A stretch of DNA of 29,334 nucleotides from Micavibrio_B sp044238965 (lineage in GTDB: Bacteria; Pseudomonadota; Alphaproteobacteria; Micavibrionales; Micavibrionaceae). The DNA lies in contig JBIICJ010000015.1 in NCBI GenBank assembly GCA_044238965.1, forward strand, positions 1-29,334. The letters are read 5' to 3'. The translations under genes and the position numbers were made by a program. The notes under the pieces were generated by a model. It had not been told where the DNA came from and ran no database searches. It saw nothing but the letters and a program-made list of their open reading frames with translations. Below are positions 6,099-16,254 of this stretch, one piece after another. How positions within the stretch are numbered: position 1 is the first letter of the stretch; every line of letters begins with the position of its first letter.

Positions 6099-6467
6099 AT
6101 GGCTGCTAATTTGGAAAAAATCGTAGAAGAACTTTCAGCTTTAACCGTAATGGAAGCAGCTGAACTTTCAAAATTACTTGAAGAAAAATGGGGCGTATCT
6201 GCTGCGGCTCCTGTGGCTGTTGCGGCTGCTGGTGGCGCGGCTGTTGCTGAAGAAAAAGACAGCTTCCATGTTGTTCTTGAATCGGCTGGCGACAACAAAA
6301 TCAACGTGATCAAAGTTGTTCGTGAATTGACAGGTTTAGGCCTCAAAGAAGCGAAAGACCTCGTTGAAGGCGCACCGAAAAACGTAAAAGAAGACGTGGC
6401 GAAAGCAGATGCTGAAACCATGAAGAAAAAATTGGAAGAAGCAGGCGCGAAAGTTAAATTGGCGTAA
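6099..6467 (+). CDS. rplL: 50S ribosomal protein L7/L12
   Basis: A 122-aa acidic stalk protein that recruits translation GTPases. The N-terminal dimerisation domain (1-33) binds L10, an Ala/Val/Gly hinge spans about 34-51, and the C-terminal factor-binding domain contains KINVIKVVRELTGLGLKEAK and EGAPKNVKE. The ribosome binding site AAGGAG precedes the ATG by about 9 bases. A terminator follows, so rplJL is probably a bicistronic transcript here, with L12 made in excess by its own strong initiation site. Confidence 0.98.
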   Translation: MAANLEKIVEELSALTVMEAAELSKLLEEKWGVSAAAPVAVAAAGGAAVAEEKDSFHVVLESAGDNKINVIKVVRELTGLGLKEAKDLVEGAPKNVKEDVAKADAETMKKKLEEAGAKVKLA

Positions 6468-6493
6468 TTGCTTCCCATTTTTGGAAGAATTTA

Positions 6494-6523
6494 AAGGGGC
6501 GGGGAGAAATCTCCGCCTTTTTT
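6494..6523 (+). terminator. Imperfect terminator after rplL
   Basis: GGCGGGGAG and CTCCGCC pair around AAAT with two bulged Gs, followed by six Ts (6518-6523). Some read-through toward rpoB, as at the attenuator between rplL and rpoB in E. coli, is possible. Confidence 0.7.
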
Positions 6524-6534
6524 GTAAATTTTGA

Positions 6535-6562
6535 TTTGATAGCTCTTGATTAGTGGTATAGT
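6535..6562 (+). promoter_or_regulatory. Candidate promoter of the small membrane-protein gene
   Basis: TTTGAT (6535-6540), 16 bases, TATAGT (6557-6562). The -35 box is weak but the -10 is good, and the gene starts 25 bases downstream. Confidence 0.4.
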
Positions 6563-6586
6563 TCTTCTGGGCAGGAGGTTAGTGCC

Positions 6587-6817
6587 ATGAAATTTCAAAA
6601 TCCTATGAATAGCTACGTAGAAAATGCTTCTTGCCCGTGGCTATGGGTTTTAGTATTTGGCTTCTTTTATTTTGCAGTAAAGGGAATTTGGAGTCATGCA
6701 GTTATCAGTCTGGTATTGGCAATATGTACGGCTGGAATTTCTTGGCTGATTTACCCCTTTTTTGCTTCGGGTATTTTAGAGAAATATTACTTGCGCAAGG
6801 GGTGGACAAGAATTTAG
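6587..6817 (+). CDS. Small two-helix membrane protein
   Basis: A 76-aa protein with two hydrophobic helices (about 18-33 and 37-60), an N-terminal NPMNSYVENASCPWLW segment and a basic C-terminus, YYLRKGWTRI. From memory it resembles a family of short, widely distributed, uncharacterised membrane proteins with the pattern NPxNxYxExSSxPWLW and SWLIYPFFA near the second helix; HrgC is a name used for some of them. The function is unknown. AGGAGG just upstream of the ATG is a strong ribosome binding site. Its location between rplL and rpoB is unusual and puts it in the path of any read-through transcription into rpoBC. Confidence 0.82.
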   Translation: MKFQNPMNSYVENASCPWLWVLVFGFFYFAVKGIWSHAVISLVLAICTAGISWLIYPFFASGILEKYYLRKGWTRI

Positions 6818-6863
6818 ATTTATCACCTCGATTATATATTGATTACGTAAAATAAAATAAGTC

Positions 6864-6892
6864 TTTACAATTCCTTACCGCCGCGTTAATAA
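6864..6892 (+). promoter_or_regulatory. Candidate promoter of rpoB-rpoC
   Basis: TTTACA (6864-6869), 17 bases, TAATAA (6887-6892). It would give a leader of about 220 nt. No gene is seen in 6818-7118; this box and the hairpin at 7048-7070 are all I can support there. Confidence 0.4.
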
Positions 6893-7047
6893 TTCGCCCT
6901 CAAATCGCGGATTATGGGCTTGAACGATCGATTAAAAGCATAGTTACCTTGTTAAAAACGGGCGGAAAATACCGCGCGTCTGTTTTGCATTGTAACGGGA
7001 TTAAATGATCGAACAAATTCAAAAAAACAAAATTAAACACTGATGGT

Positions 7048-7070
7048 GTGTGCGCGTCTTTCGTGCGCAC
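7048..7070 (+). promoter_or_regulatory. GC-rich leader hairpin upstream of rpoB
   Basis: GTGTGCGCG and CGTGCGCAC form nine pairs, two of them G-U, around TCTTT. There is no U-run, so it is not a terminator. It could be a processing or autoregulatory site for rpoBC, as seen in the rplL-rpoB interval of E. coli; this is inferred. Confidence 0.45.
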
Positions 7071-7118
7071 AATATCGTAAACTTAAATTTGGCAACGTAA
7101 GATATTTGGAAAGATACC

Positions 7119-10100
7119 ATGACCGCAAAAAAATCGTCTCCTCGCAAGTCACCGACAACAGCTGCAGAAATTGTAAATTCATTCACAGGACGTAAACGCA
7201 TTCGCCGTTCATTTGGTAAAATTCGCGAAGTTGCGCAAATGCCAAATTTGATCGAAGTACAAAAAGATTCATACGAAGCGTTCTTACAAATGTTGACGCC
7301 TGCTGATCAACGCCGCATGCAAGGTTTGAATGAAGTTTTAACATCCGTTTTCCCGATCAAGGATTTCGCCGACAAAGCCGAAATTGATTTCGTATCCTAC
7401 GAATTGGAACAACCAAAATATGATACAGATGAATGCCGTACACGTGGCATGACATATGCGGCGCCACTCCGCGTGACATTGCGGTTGTCAGTATTCGATA
7501 TTGACGAAGCCACAGGCCTTCGTTCAATCCGTGACATCAAAGAACAAGATGTTTATTTGGTTGATATGCCACTCATGACTGAAAATGGTACATTTATTGT
7601 GAATGGTACTGAGCGCGTGATCGTATCACAAATGCATCGTTCACCTGGTGTGTTCTTTGATCATGATGGCGGCAAAACACATGTATCAGGTAAATATTTA
7701 TTTGCGGCACGCATTATTCCTTACCGCGGGTCATGGCTCGATTTCGAATTTGATGCAAAAGATGTCTTAAACGTTCGTATCGATCGTCGTCGTAAATTGC
7801 CAGTGACCACATTCTTGCGTGCACTTTATTCCGCAAGCACAGAGCAATATATTTTAGACTGTCAGAAAAAAGACAAACCAATCGATCCATTATTGATCGA
7901 AGGTATGAGCAACGAAGAAATTTTATCTATCTTCTACAAACGCATTAATTACACCAAAGATAAAAAAGGTTGGAAAACAGAATTTGATGCCGAGCGCATG
8001 CGCGGCGTGAAATTGGTACATGACCTTGTCAATGCCGCAACGGGCAAAGTTGTGGCCGATGCAGGTACAAAAGTAACACCACGTTTGGCGCGTAAATTAG
8101 CCGAAGATGGTTTGAAAGATATCTTGGTTCAAGAAGATCAATTGGTTGGCGCCTATATCGCGTGCGATGTGATCGACATGAAAACAGGTGCGGTATTGTT
8201 CGAGGCAGGTCATGAATTAACCGCCGATGACATTAAAAATTGTATCGATACAGGCATGAATGATTTGCCAGTATTGGGTATTGATCACCTCAATATCGGT
8301 GCATATGTCCGCAATACATTGACCGTTGATAAATGTGATACACGCGAAGAAGCGTTGATCGATATTTACCGCGTGATGCGCCCAGGTGAACCACCAACAG
8401 TGGAATCAGCCGAAGCTTTGTTCCATTCATTATTCTTTGATCCAGAGCGTTATGATTTATCAGCGGTTGGTCGCGTGAAAATGAATGCCCGTTTGGATTT
8501 GAAAGCGGATGATCAATTACGCGTTTTGCGCAAAGAAGACATCATCGCGATCTTGAAATACTTACACGAACTCAAAGATGGTCGTGGCGAAGTGGATGAT
8601 ATCGATAACCTTGGTAACCGTCGCGTGCGTTCGGTTGGGGAATTGATGGAAAACCAAATCCGTATGGGTTTGATGCGTATGGAGCGTGCGATCCGCGAAC
8701 GTATGTCATCGGTTGATATCGATACATACATGCCGCATGATTTGATCAATTCAAAACCTGCGCAAGCGGCTGTTCGTGAATTTTTCGCATCATCACAATT
8801 GTCACAATTTATGGATCAAACAAATCCATTATCTGAAATCACACATAAACGTCGTTTATCGGCGTTAGGCCCAGGTGGTTTGACACGTGAACGCGCTGGT
8901 TTCGAAGTGCGTGACGTTCACCCAACTCATTATGGTCGTATCTGCCCGATTGAAACACCTGAAGGACCAAATATCGGTTTGATCAATTCATTGTCAACAT
9001 TCGCGCGCGTCAATCAATATGGCTTTATCGAAAGCCCATACCGCCGTGTTGTTGATTGCAAAGTAACTGACGAAGTTATTTATATGTCGGCAATGGAGGA
9101 GGCGAAATACACAATCGCTCAGGCTAACTCAGAACTTGATAAATCAGGTAAATTTGTTGATGACCTCGTATCATGCCGCGCTGCGGGTGATAACATCATG
9201 GTGCAACCATCAACAATCGAATTTATCGACGTATCACCAAAACAAATGGTATCAGTTGCGGCGGCGTTAATTCCGTTCCTTGAAAATGATGACGCGAACC
9301 GCGCGCTCATGGGTTCAAACATGCAACGTCAGGCTGTGCCATTATTACGCTCTGATGCGCCATTGGTTGGGACTGGTATGGAATTGACTGTGGCACGCGA
9401 TTCGGGTGCGGCAGTAACCGCGAAACGTGGCGGCGTTGTTGTCGAAGTTGACGCAAACCGTATCGTTATTCGCGCAACCGAAGATTTGAATGCGGCGGAC
9501 GCTGTGGTTGACATCTATAAAATGATGAAATTCCAACGGTCAAACCAATCAACATGTATTAACCAAAAACCTTTGGTTAAAGTTGGTGATTCGATCAAGG
9601 CAGGCGACGTGATCGCCGATGGTCCATCAACACAATTAGGCGAATTGGCATTGGGTCGTAACGTGCTCGTGGCATTCATGCCATGGAATGGTTACAACTT
9701 TGAAGATTCCATTTTGCTGTCTGAAAAAATCGTATCTGATGACGTATACACATCGATCCATTTGGAAGAATTCGAAGTGATGGCACGTGATACGAAATTA
9801 GGCCCTGAAGAAATCACACGCGATATTCCAAACGTGGGTGAGGAAGCATTAAAACACCTCGATGAATCAGGTATCGTTCACATTGGTGCGGAAGTTGGTC
9901 CAGGCGATATTTTGGTGGGTAAAGTCACACCAAAAGGCGAAAGCCCAATGACACCTGAGGAAAAATTGCTTCGCGCAATTTTCGGTGAGAAAGCGGCTGA
10001 TGTGAAAGATTCATCATTACGCTTGCCACCAGGTACCGCGGGTACAATCGTTGAAGTACGTGTGTTCAACCGTCGTGGTATCGACAAAGATTCACGTGCG

Positions 10101-11366
10101 CAATCAATTGAACGTGAAGAAATTGAAAAATTAGCAAAAGACCGTGACGATGAGCGTAAGATCATCGAAGATGGTTTCTTCTCACGTATCAAAGAATTAT
10201 TGATTGGCCAAGTTGTGGCGACTGCACCGAAAGGCGTATCTGGCATTAACAAAGGTGATAAAATCACCGCGTCATTGTTGGACGGTATTGAAAAACGCGG
10301 CCTATGGCGTCAAATTGGCGTTGAAAATGAAAAAGCCATGACCGAAATCGAAGCGGTTGGCAAAACATTTGATGATGCGGTTGATAACCTCAAAGAACGT
10401 TTTGAATCCAAAGTTGAAAAATTACAGCGCGGTGACGAATTGCCACCGGGCGTAATGAAAATGGTTAAAGTTTTCGTTGCGATCAAGCGTAAGATTCAAC
10501 CTGGTGATAAAATGGCGGGTCGTCATGGTAACAAAGGGGTTGTATCACGCATTCTTCCAATCGAAAGCATGCCATACCTCGAAGATGGGACACCTGTTGA
10601 CGTCGTGTTGAACCCACTTGGGGTTCCCTCACGTATGAACGTGGGTCAGATCTTGGAAACACATCTTGGGTGGGCATCGGCATCGCTTGGTAAACAAATC
10701 GGTGAAATGATTGATACGTTCCACAGCCAACAAGAAACCAATGCCGAAGAATTAAAACGTCTCAAGGCTCTTCTCAAAGATATTTACGGCGAGAAAGAGT
10801 TTGAGGAAAAAGTTTCATTGCTTGACGATAAACAATTGGTTGAAATGGCGAATAATCTTCGCGGTGGTGTGCCAATGGCAACCCCTGTATTTGATGGCGC
10901 GCATGAACCAGATATTTCTGCATTGCTTGAAAAAGCAGGCTTGAATACATCGGGTCAGGTGAAATTGATTGATGGTCGTACAGGTGAACCATTCCACCGT
11001 AACGTGACCGTTGGTTACATGTACGTGCTCAAACTTCACCACTTGGTTGATGATAAAATTCACGCACGTTCCATTGGCCCATATTCATTGGTTACGCAAC
11101 AACCATTGGGCGGTAAGGCTCAATTCGGTGGTCAGCGTTTCGGAGAGATGGAAGTCTGGGCATTGCAAGCCTACGGTGCGGCGTACACACTCCAAGAATT
11201 ACTCACCATCAAGTCTGATGACGTGGCGGGTCGTTCGAAAGTGTACGAAGCCATCGTTCGCGGTGAAGATAATTTCGAAATTGGTGTTCCTGAATCATTC
11301 AACGTTTTGACCAAAGAATTAAAAGCTCTTGGTTTGAATGTTGAAATGAAACAATCGAGCAAGTAA
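7119..11366 (+). CDS. rpoB: DNA-directed RNA polymerase beta subunit
   Basis: The 1415-aa product is the beta subunit, which with beta' forms the catalytic cleft. The N-terminus carries FTGRKRIRRSFGKIREV, close to the alphaproteobacterial start but preceded by about 22 extra residues rich in Lys, Ser, Pro and Thr. The rifampicin-binding cluster (about residues 557-590, SQLSQFMDQTNPLSEITHKR then LSALGPGGL) keeps the residues typical of sensitive enzymes. PETPNIGLI-type (CPIETPEGPNIGLI) and the C-terminal GGKAQFGGQRFGEMEVWALQ motifs are intact. GGAAAG at 7108-7113 supports the ATG at 7119. rpoC follows after 34 bases, so the two are one operon, fed from the leader upstream and possibly by read-through from rplL. 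Confidence 0.98.
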   Translation: MTAKKSSPRKSPTTAAEIVNSFTGRKRIRRSFGKIREVAQMPNLIEVQKDSYEAFLQMLTPADQRRMQGLNEVLTSVFPIKDFADKAEIDFVSYELEQPKYDTDECRTRGMTYAAPLRVTLRLSVFDIDEATGLRSIRDIKEQDVYLVDMPLMTENGTFIVNGTERVIVSQMHRSPGVFFDHDGGKTHVSGKYLFAARIIPYRGSWLDFEFDAKDVLNVRIDRRRKLPVTTFLRALYSASTEQYILDCQKKDKPIDPLLIEGMSNEEILSIFYKRINYTKDKKGWKTEFDAERMRGVKLVHDLVNAATGKVVADAGTKVTPRLARKLAEDGLKDILVQEDQLVGAYIACDVIDMKTGAVLFEAGHELTADDIKNCIDTGMNDLPVLGIDHLNIGAYVRNTLTVDKCDTREEALIDIYRVMRPGEPPTVESAEALFHSLFFDPERYDLSAVGRVKMNARLDLKADDQLRVLRKEDIIAILKYLHELKDGRGEVDDIDNLGNRRVRSVGELMENQIRMGLMRMERAIRERMSSVDIDTYMPHDLINSKPAQAAVREFFASSQLSQFMDQTNPLSEITHKRRLSALGPGGLTRERAGFEVRDVHPTHYGRICPIETPEGPNIGLINSLSTFARVNQYGFIESPYRRVVDCKVTDEVIYMSAMEEAKYTIAQANSELDKSGKFVDDLVSCRAAGDNIMVQPSTIEFIDVSPKQMVSVAAALIPFLENDDANRALMGSNMQRQAVPLLRSDAPLVGTGMELTVARDSGAAVTAKRGGVVVEVDANRIVIRATEDLNAADAVVDIYKMMKFQRSNQSTCINQKPLVKVGDSIKAGDVIADGPSTQLGELALGRNVLVAFMPWNGYNFEDSILLSEKIVSDDVYTSIHLEEFEVMARDTKLGPEEITRDIPNVGEEALKHLDESGIVHIGAEVGPGDILVGKVTPKGESPMTPEEKLLRAIFGEKAADVKDSSLRLPPGTAGTIVEVRVFNRRGIDKDSRAQSIEREEIEKLAKDRDDERKIIEDGFFSRIKELLIGQVVATAPKGVSGINKGDKITASLLDGIEKRGLWRQIGVENEKAMTEIEAVGKTFDDAVDNLKERFESKVEKLQRGDELPPGVMKMVKVFVAIKRKIQPGDKMAGRHGNKGVVSRILPIESMPYLEDGTPVDVVLNPLGVPSRMNVGQILETHLGWASASLGKQIGEMIDTFHSQQETNAEELKRLKALLKDIYGEKEFEEKVSLLDDKQLVEMANNLRGGVPMATPVFDGAHEPDISALLEKAGLNTSGQVKLIDGRTGEPFHRNVTVGYMYVLKLHHLVDDKIHARSIGPYSLVTQQPLGGKAQFGGQRFGEMEVWALQAYGAAYTLQELLTIKSDDVAGRSKVYEAIVRGEDNFEIGVPESFNVLTKELKALGLNVEMKQSSK

Positions 11367-11400
11367 TCAAAAGATAAGAAAGACACAAAGGTAGATTAAC

Positions 11401-14400
11401 ATGAACGAACTTATGAATCTTTTCGGACAGCCAACAGGCCCACAATCTTTTGACTCGATCCGTATTTCACTCTCATCACCAGAGCAAATGTTGTCATGGT
11501 CATATGGCGAAGTGAAAAAACCAGAAACCATTAATTATCGTACATTCAAACCTGAACGCGATGGTTTATTCTGCGCACGTATCTTTGGCCCGATCAAAGA
11601 TTATGAATGTTTGTGCGGTAAATATAAACGCATGAAGTACAAAGGTATTATTTGTGAAAAATGTGGCGTTGAAGTCACATTGACTAAAGTACGTCGTGAA
11701 CGCATGGGTCACATTCAATTGGCGTCACCTGTCGCTCACATCTGGTTTCTTAAATCATTGCCATCACGTATCGGTTTGATGCTTGATATGACACTCAAAG
11801 ATTTGGAACGTATTTTGTACTTTGAAAATTACATTGTGATCGATCCAGGTCTAACCGCTTTGAAACCTCTTCAATTATTATCTGAAGAAGATTTCATGAA
11901 CGCGCAAGACGAATACGGTGATGATTCATTCCGCGCAGGCATCGGCGCAGAAGCTCTCAAAGAACTTCTCTCTGCCATGAACATGGAAGAAGAAAAAGTC
12001 AAAACCGAAGAAGCATTGCGCGATACATCATCCGAAACCAAACGCAAAAAATTGGTTAAACGTTTGAAATTGGTTGACAGCTTCATCACATCTGGCACAC
12101 GCCCCGAATGGATGATATTGGATGTTGTTCCTGTATTGCCGCCTGAATTGCGTCCTTTGGTGCCATTGGATGGTGGTCGTTTTGCGACATCAGATTTGAA
12201 TGATTTATATCGTCGTGTGATCAACCGTAACAACCGTTTGAAACGTTTGATCGAATTGCGTGCGCCCGATATCATCGTGCGTAACGAAAAACGCATGTTG
12301 CAAGAATCAGTTGATGCGTTGTTTGATAATGGTCGTCGTGGTCGCGTGATTACAGGCGCGAATAAACGCCCACTCAAATCATTGTCTGACATGCTCAAAG
12401 GGAAGCAAGGTCGTTTCCGTCAAAACTTGCTCGGAAAACGTGTTGATTACTCTGGTCGTTCGGTTATCGTTGTGGGCCCAGAATTAAAATTACATCAATG
12501 TGGTTTGCCAAAGAAAATGGCGCTCGAATTATTCAAACCATTTATCTATCACAAATTGGAATTATACGGATTGGCAACAACCGTCAAAGCCGCGAAGAAA
12601 ATGGTTGAACGCGAACGTCCAGAAGTATGGGATATTTTGGAAGAAGTTATCCGCGAACACCCTGTTCTGTTGAACCGTGCGCCAACATTGCACCGTTTGG
12701 GTATCCAAGCGTTTGAACCGACCTTGATTGAAGGCAAAGCTATTCAATTGCACCCGCTCGTGTGCACCGCTTTTAACGCGGACTTTGACGGTGACCAAAT
12801 GGCTGTTCACGTTCCATTGTCAATCGAAGCGCAACTTGAGGCGCGCGTATTGATGATGTCAACCAACAACATCTTGTCACCTGCGAACGGTAAACCAATT
12901 ATCGTTCCAACACAGGATATCGTTTTGGGTCTTTACTATTTGTCCATCGCACTTGATGGCCAACCAGGTGAAGGCATGATCTTCCGTGATATCGGTGAAA
13001 TTCAACACGCATTGGAAAGCAAAGACATTACCTTGCACACCAAAATCAAAGCGCGTTATCACACCGTGAACGAAGCAGGCGAAAAAGTTTCACCTGTGAT
13101 CGAAACCACGGCGGGTCGTATGTTCATGGCAGATTTATTGCCGCGTCATCCGAACGTAAATGTGAAAATTTTGAACACGATTTTGACGAAGAAAGAAATT
13201 TCGAACTTAATTGACATCGTGTATCGCCATTGTGGTCAAAAAGAAACCGTTATCTTCGCTGACCGTATGATGAAACTTGGTTTCAAATATGCGTGTATCG
13301 CGGGTATTTCGTTCGGTAAAGACGACATGGTTATTCCTGTTGCCAAAGAAAAATTTGTGGCAGAGGCGGAAACCAAGGTCAAAGAATACGAACAACAATA
13401 CCAAGATGGTTTGATCACCAAAGGTGAGAAATATAACAAAGTTGTCGATATTTGGTCACGTTGTACAGATGACGTTGCTGATGCGATGATGAAAGGTATT
13501 TCGGATATTTCATCAGGTAAACTCAATGCGGTTTACATGATGGCGCATTCAGGTGCGCGTGGTTCTGCGGCGCAGATCCGTCAGCTCGCAGGTATGCGCG
13601 GTTTGATGGCGAAACCATCAGGTGAAATTATTGAGACACCAATTATTTCAAACTTCAAAGAAGGTTTGTCGGTGCTCGAATACTTTAACTCAACCCACGG
13701 TGCGCGGAAAGGCTTGGCGGATACCGCTTTGAAAACTGCGAACTCTGGTTACCTCACACGTCGTTTGGTGGATGTCGCGCAAGATGCGGTTATCCTCGAA
13801 GATGATTGTGGTACGACACGCTTTATCACATTGAAAGCTGTGATGAACGGCGCCGATGTTGTGGTTGGTTTGGGCGAGCGCGTATTAGGTCGTTCGGCGG
13901 CAACAGATGTTAATCACCCGATTACTGGTGAATTGATTGTTGCGCGTAACGAATTGATCGACGAAGTAATTGCCGAGAAAATTGACACAGCTGGTTTAGA
14001 TTTCATCCAAGTGCGTTCAACACTTGTGTGCGAAACTGAATTGGGTGTCTGTGGTAAATGTTATGGTCGCGACCTCGCGCGCGGCACACCTGTAAATATG
14101 GGTGAGGCTGTGGGCGTTATGGCGGCACAATCAATCGGTGAACCTGGTACACAATTAACCATGCGTACGTTCCACATTGGTGGTGCGGCACAACGTGGCG
14201 CTGAGAAATCAAGTTTCGAAGCGACCATGAATGCTACTGTCGAAGTTCGTCATGAAAACGTTGTGAAAAACTCTGACGGTATCAATATCGTGATGGGTCG
14301 TAACACTGAAATCGCACTCAAAGATGCAAAAGGCTCAGAGAAAGTCGTTCACCGCGTACCATACGGATCACGCTTGCTCGTGGCCACTGGTGCAAAGGTA

Positions 14401-15591
14401 ACCCCAGGTCAGAAATTGGCCGAATGGGACCCATTCACCGTGCCAGTGATCACCGAAAAAGACGGTGTGGCGCATTACTTTGATTTGACACCTGGTTTGT
14501 CGATGTCTGAGAAAATGGACGAAGCAACAGGTATTTCATCGAAAGTCGTTATCGACTGGCGTTCACAACCAAAAGGCAGTGATTTGAAACCACGTATTTC
14601 GTTACTTGATAAAAAAGGTGGCGTTATTCATTTGGCCTCTGGCTTGCCAGCAAATTACTACATGTCGGTTGACTCGATCTTGTCTGTACAAAATGGTCAG
14701 GAAGTGAAGGCGGGTGATATCATCGCGCGTATTCCACGTGAGACATCGAAAACACGTGATATTACTGGTGGTTTGCCACGCGTTGCCGAATTATTCGAAG
14801 CGCGTCGTCCGAAAGATGCCGCGATCATTTGTGAAATCGAAGGTCAGGTTGAATTCGGTAAAGATTATAAATCAAAACGCCGTTTGGTTGTAAAACCAAT
14901 CGATAAGAATGAAGAACCAAAAGAATACTTGATTCCAAAAGGTCGTCATTTGGCTGTTGCCGAAGGTGACTATGTTCGTAAGGGTGACCGTTTGGTTGAT
15001 GGTGCGATGGTTCCGCATGATATCTTAGATGTTATGGGTGTTGAAGCGTTGGCTGATTACCTTATCAACGAAATCCAAGATGTCTATCGTTTGCAAGGTG
15101 TGAAGATCAACGATAAACACATCGAAGTCATCGTGCGTCAAATGTTACAAAAAGTGGAAGTTCTCGAAGTGGGTGATACAACTTACCTCGTGGGCGAACA
15201 TGTTGAACGTGATGATTTCGAAGCTGAACGTCAAAAATATCTTGCTGATGGTAAACGCCCACCTGTTGGTCGCCCGATCTTGCAAGGTATCACCAAGGCA
15301 TCGTTGCAAACACGTTCATTCATTTCTGCGGCATCGTTCCAAGAAACCACACGTGTTCTTACCGAAGCATCAACACAAGGCAAAGTCGATGTGTTGAATG
15401 GCCTCAAAGAAAACGTGATCGTGGGTCGTTTGATCCCTGCAGGTACGGGCGCGTATGTGAACTTGCTCAAACGCGTTGCGGCGCAACGTGACCAAGTGGC
15501 GATTGCGGCACAACAGCAAGCAACCGCCGATTCCATCGCAGCAAACGATCAAAGCGATGATATCAAAGCGCTTGAGAAAAAAACCGCATAA
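11401..15591 (+). CDS. rpoC: DNA-directed RNA polymerase beta' subunit
   Basis: The 1396-aa subunit provides the catalytic magnesium site, NADFDGD (residues 459-465, Asp 461, 463 and 465). The first zinc site has Cys 70, 72, 85 and 88 in CLCGKYKRMKYKGIICEKC. The second is CETELGVCGKCYG in the C-terminal half, with its first Cys further upstream (DDCGTTR). The trigger-loop region (MGEAVGVMAAQSIGEPGTQL then MRTFHIGGAA) is intact. Length and motif order are normal for the family, with no sign of insertion or damage. It starts 34 bases after rpoB and is followed by a strong terminator that closes the operon. Confidence 0.98.
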   Translation: MNELMNLFGQPTGPQSFDSIRISLSSPEQMLSWSYGEVKKPETINYRTFKPERDGLFCARIFGPIKDYECLCGKYKRMKYKGIICEKCGVEVTLTKVRRERMGHIQLASPVAHIWFLKSLPSRIGLMLDMTLKDLERILYFENYIVIDPGLTALKPLQLLSEEDFMNAQDEYGDDSFRAGIGAEALKELLSAMNMEEEKVKTEEALRDTSSETKRKKLVKRLKLVDSFITSGTRPEWMILDVVPVLPPELRPLVPLDGGRFATSDLNDLYRRVINRNNRLKRLIELRAPDIIVRNEKRMLQESVDALFDNGRRGRVITGANKRPLKSLSDMLKGKQGRFRQNLLGKRVDYSGRSVIVVGPELKLHQCGLPKKMALELFKPFIYHKLELYGLATTVKAAKKMVERERPEVWDILEEVIREHPVLLNRAPTLHRLGIQAFEPTLIEGKAIQLHPLVCTAFNADFDGDQMAVHVPLSIEAQLEARVLMMSTNNILSPANGKPIIVPTQDIVLGLYYLSIALDGQPGEGMIFRDIGEIQHALESKDITLHTKIKARYHTVNEAGEKVSPVIETTAGRMFMADLLPRHPNVNVKILNTILTKKEISNLIDIVYRHCGQKETVIFADRMMKLGFKYACIAGISFGKDDMVIPVAKEKFVAEAETKVKEYEQQYQDGLITKGEKYNKVVDIWSRCTDDVADAMMKGISDISSGKLNAVYMMAHSGARGSAAQIRQLAGMRGLMAKPSGEIIETPIISNFKEGLSVLEYFNSTHGARKGLADTALKTANSGYLTRRLVDVAQDAVILEDDCGTTRFITLKAVMNGADVVVGLGERVLGRSAATDVNHPITGELIVARNELIDEVIAEKIDTAGLDFIQVRSTLVCETELGVCGKCYGRDLARGTPVNMGEAVGVMAAQSIGEPGTQLTMRTFHIGGAAQRGAEKSSFEATMNATVEVRHENVVKNSDGINIVMGRNTEIALKDAKGSEKVVHRVPYGSRLLVATGAKVTPGQKLAEWDPFTVPVITEKDGVAHYFDLTPGLSMSEKMDEATGISSKVVIDWRSQPKGSDLKPRISLLDKKGGVIHLASGLPANYYMSVDSILSVQNGQEVKAGDIIARIPRETSKTRDITGGLPRVAELFEARRPKDAAIICEIEGQVEFGKDYKSKRRLVVKPIDKNEEPKEYLIPKGRHLAVAEGDYVRKGDRLVDGAMVPHDILDVMGVEALADYLINEIQDVYRLQGVKINDKHIEVIVRQMLQKVEVLEVGDTTYLVGEHVERDDFEAERQKYLADGKRPPVGRPILQGITKASLQTRSFISAASFQETTRVLTEASTQGKVDVLNGLKENVIVGRLIPAGTGAYVNLLKRVAAQRDQVAIAAQQQATADSIAANDQSDDIKALEKKTA

Positions 15592-15618
15592 TTTTTAACG
15601 GTTTAGAGAATTGAATGA

Positions 15619-15649
15619 GGGGTTTGGGTTTTCCAAACCCCTTTTTTCT
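15619..15649 (+). terminator. Rho-independent terminator after rpoC
   Basis: GGGGTTTGG (15619-15627) pairs with CCAAACCCC (15633-15641) around a 5-base loop, followed by six Ts. A TTGACA for the next operon starts at its end (15649-15654). Confidence 0.88.
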
Positions 15650-15711
15650 TGACATATTTTCGTCAAAAGGCGTAGGTTTTGATGGTAATTTCGATATAAG
15701 GAGTTTTGAAA

Positions 15712-16242
15712 ATGACTGAGTTAGTTCAAGAGAAATCAACATCGACAGGGGATCGTGCACTTAGAATCATCTCTGCTTTTTCTGGTATTCCAGTTATGGT
15801 TGGTGGAATGTCGTTTGGTATGCTGTATGGATATCCTGTTCTTGCAGGTTTATCGTTGGCAGTTGGATGGGGTGGAGTCCGTTATTTCGCATCCTCACAA
15901 ACAGATCTAAATCTTCCTGATCAGATAAAAGAATCTATTCAAAATTGGAAAAAACCATCGTGGAATAAGGCGGCTTTTATTCTTGCTGGGCTGGCTGGCT
16001 ATGGTATCTCTTCTGCTGCAATCGATTTAAATCAAGGGGCTGCAGAGTGTCAACAACAATTCGCTACCGAGCAAGCCGAAATTCGTAAACTTCCTGCTCT
16101 CAATCCTGACGCGTCTATTCAAATTGATGTTACTCTTCGCAACCATTTTTGTTCGCCGTCAGATATTGCAGATAAAAAAGCAATTACTGTGCCGTTTGAT
16201 AATAAACCACATCGTCTTGAGTGTGGTTTAGATAACAAATAA
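15712..16242 (+). CDS. Unknown membrane protein, about 176 aa
   Basis: The protein begins MTELVQEKST and has two adjacent hydrophobic segments (about 18-38 and 41-59), a hydrophilic loop, a third segment (about 87-104) and a C-terminal domain of some 70 residues with Cys 113, 147 and 171. If the helices alternate normally that domain faces the periplasm, where Cys pairs could form disulphides. AAGGAG at 15698-15703 fixes the start at the ATG at 15712 rather than a TTG six bases earlier. A TTGACA at 15649-15654 may be the -35 of its promoter, but the matching -10 (TAGGTT) is poor. It is first of three closely spaced genes. No family is recognised. Confidence 0.72.
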   Translation: MTELVQEKSTSTGDRALRIISAFSGIPVMVGGMSFGMLYGYPVLAGLSLAVGWGGVRYFASSQTDLNLPDQIKESIQNWKKPSWNKAAFILAGLAGYGISSAAIDLNQGAAECQQQFATEQAEIRKLPALNPDASIQIDVTLRNHFCSPSDIADKKAITVPFDNKPHRLECGLDNK

Positions 16243-16254
16243 AGGGATTTTCAC

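Noticed and set aside
8790..8890. Rifampicin-resistance substitutions in rpoB
   Set aside because: The cluster keeps the residues of sensitive enzymes; the Thr in MDQTNP is a common natural variant.
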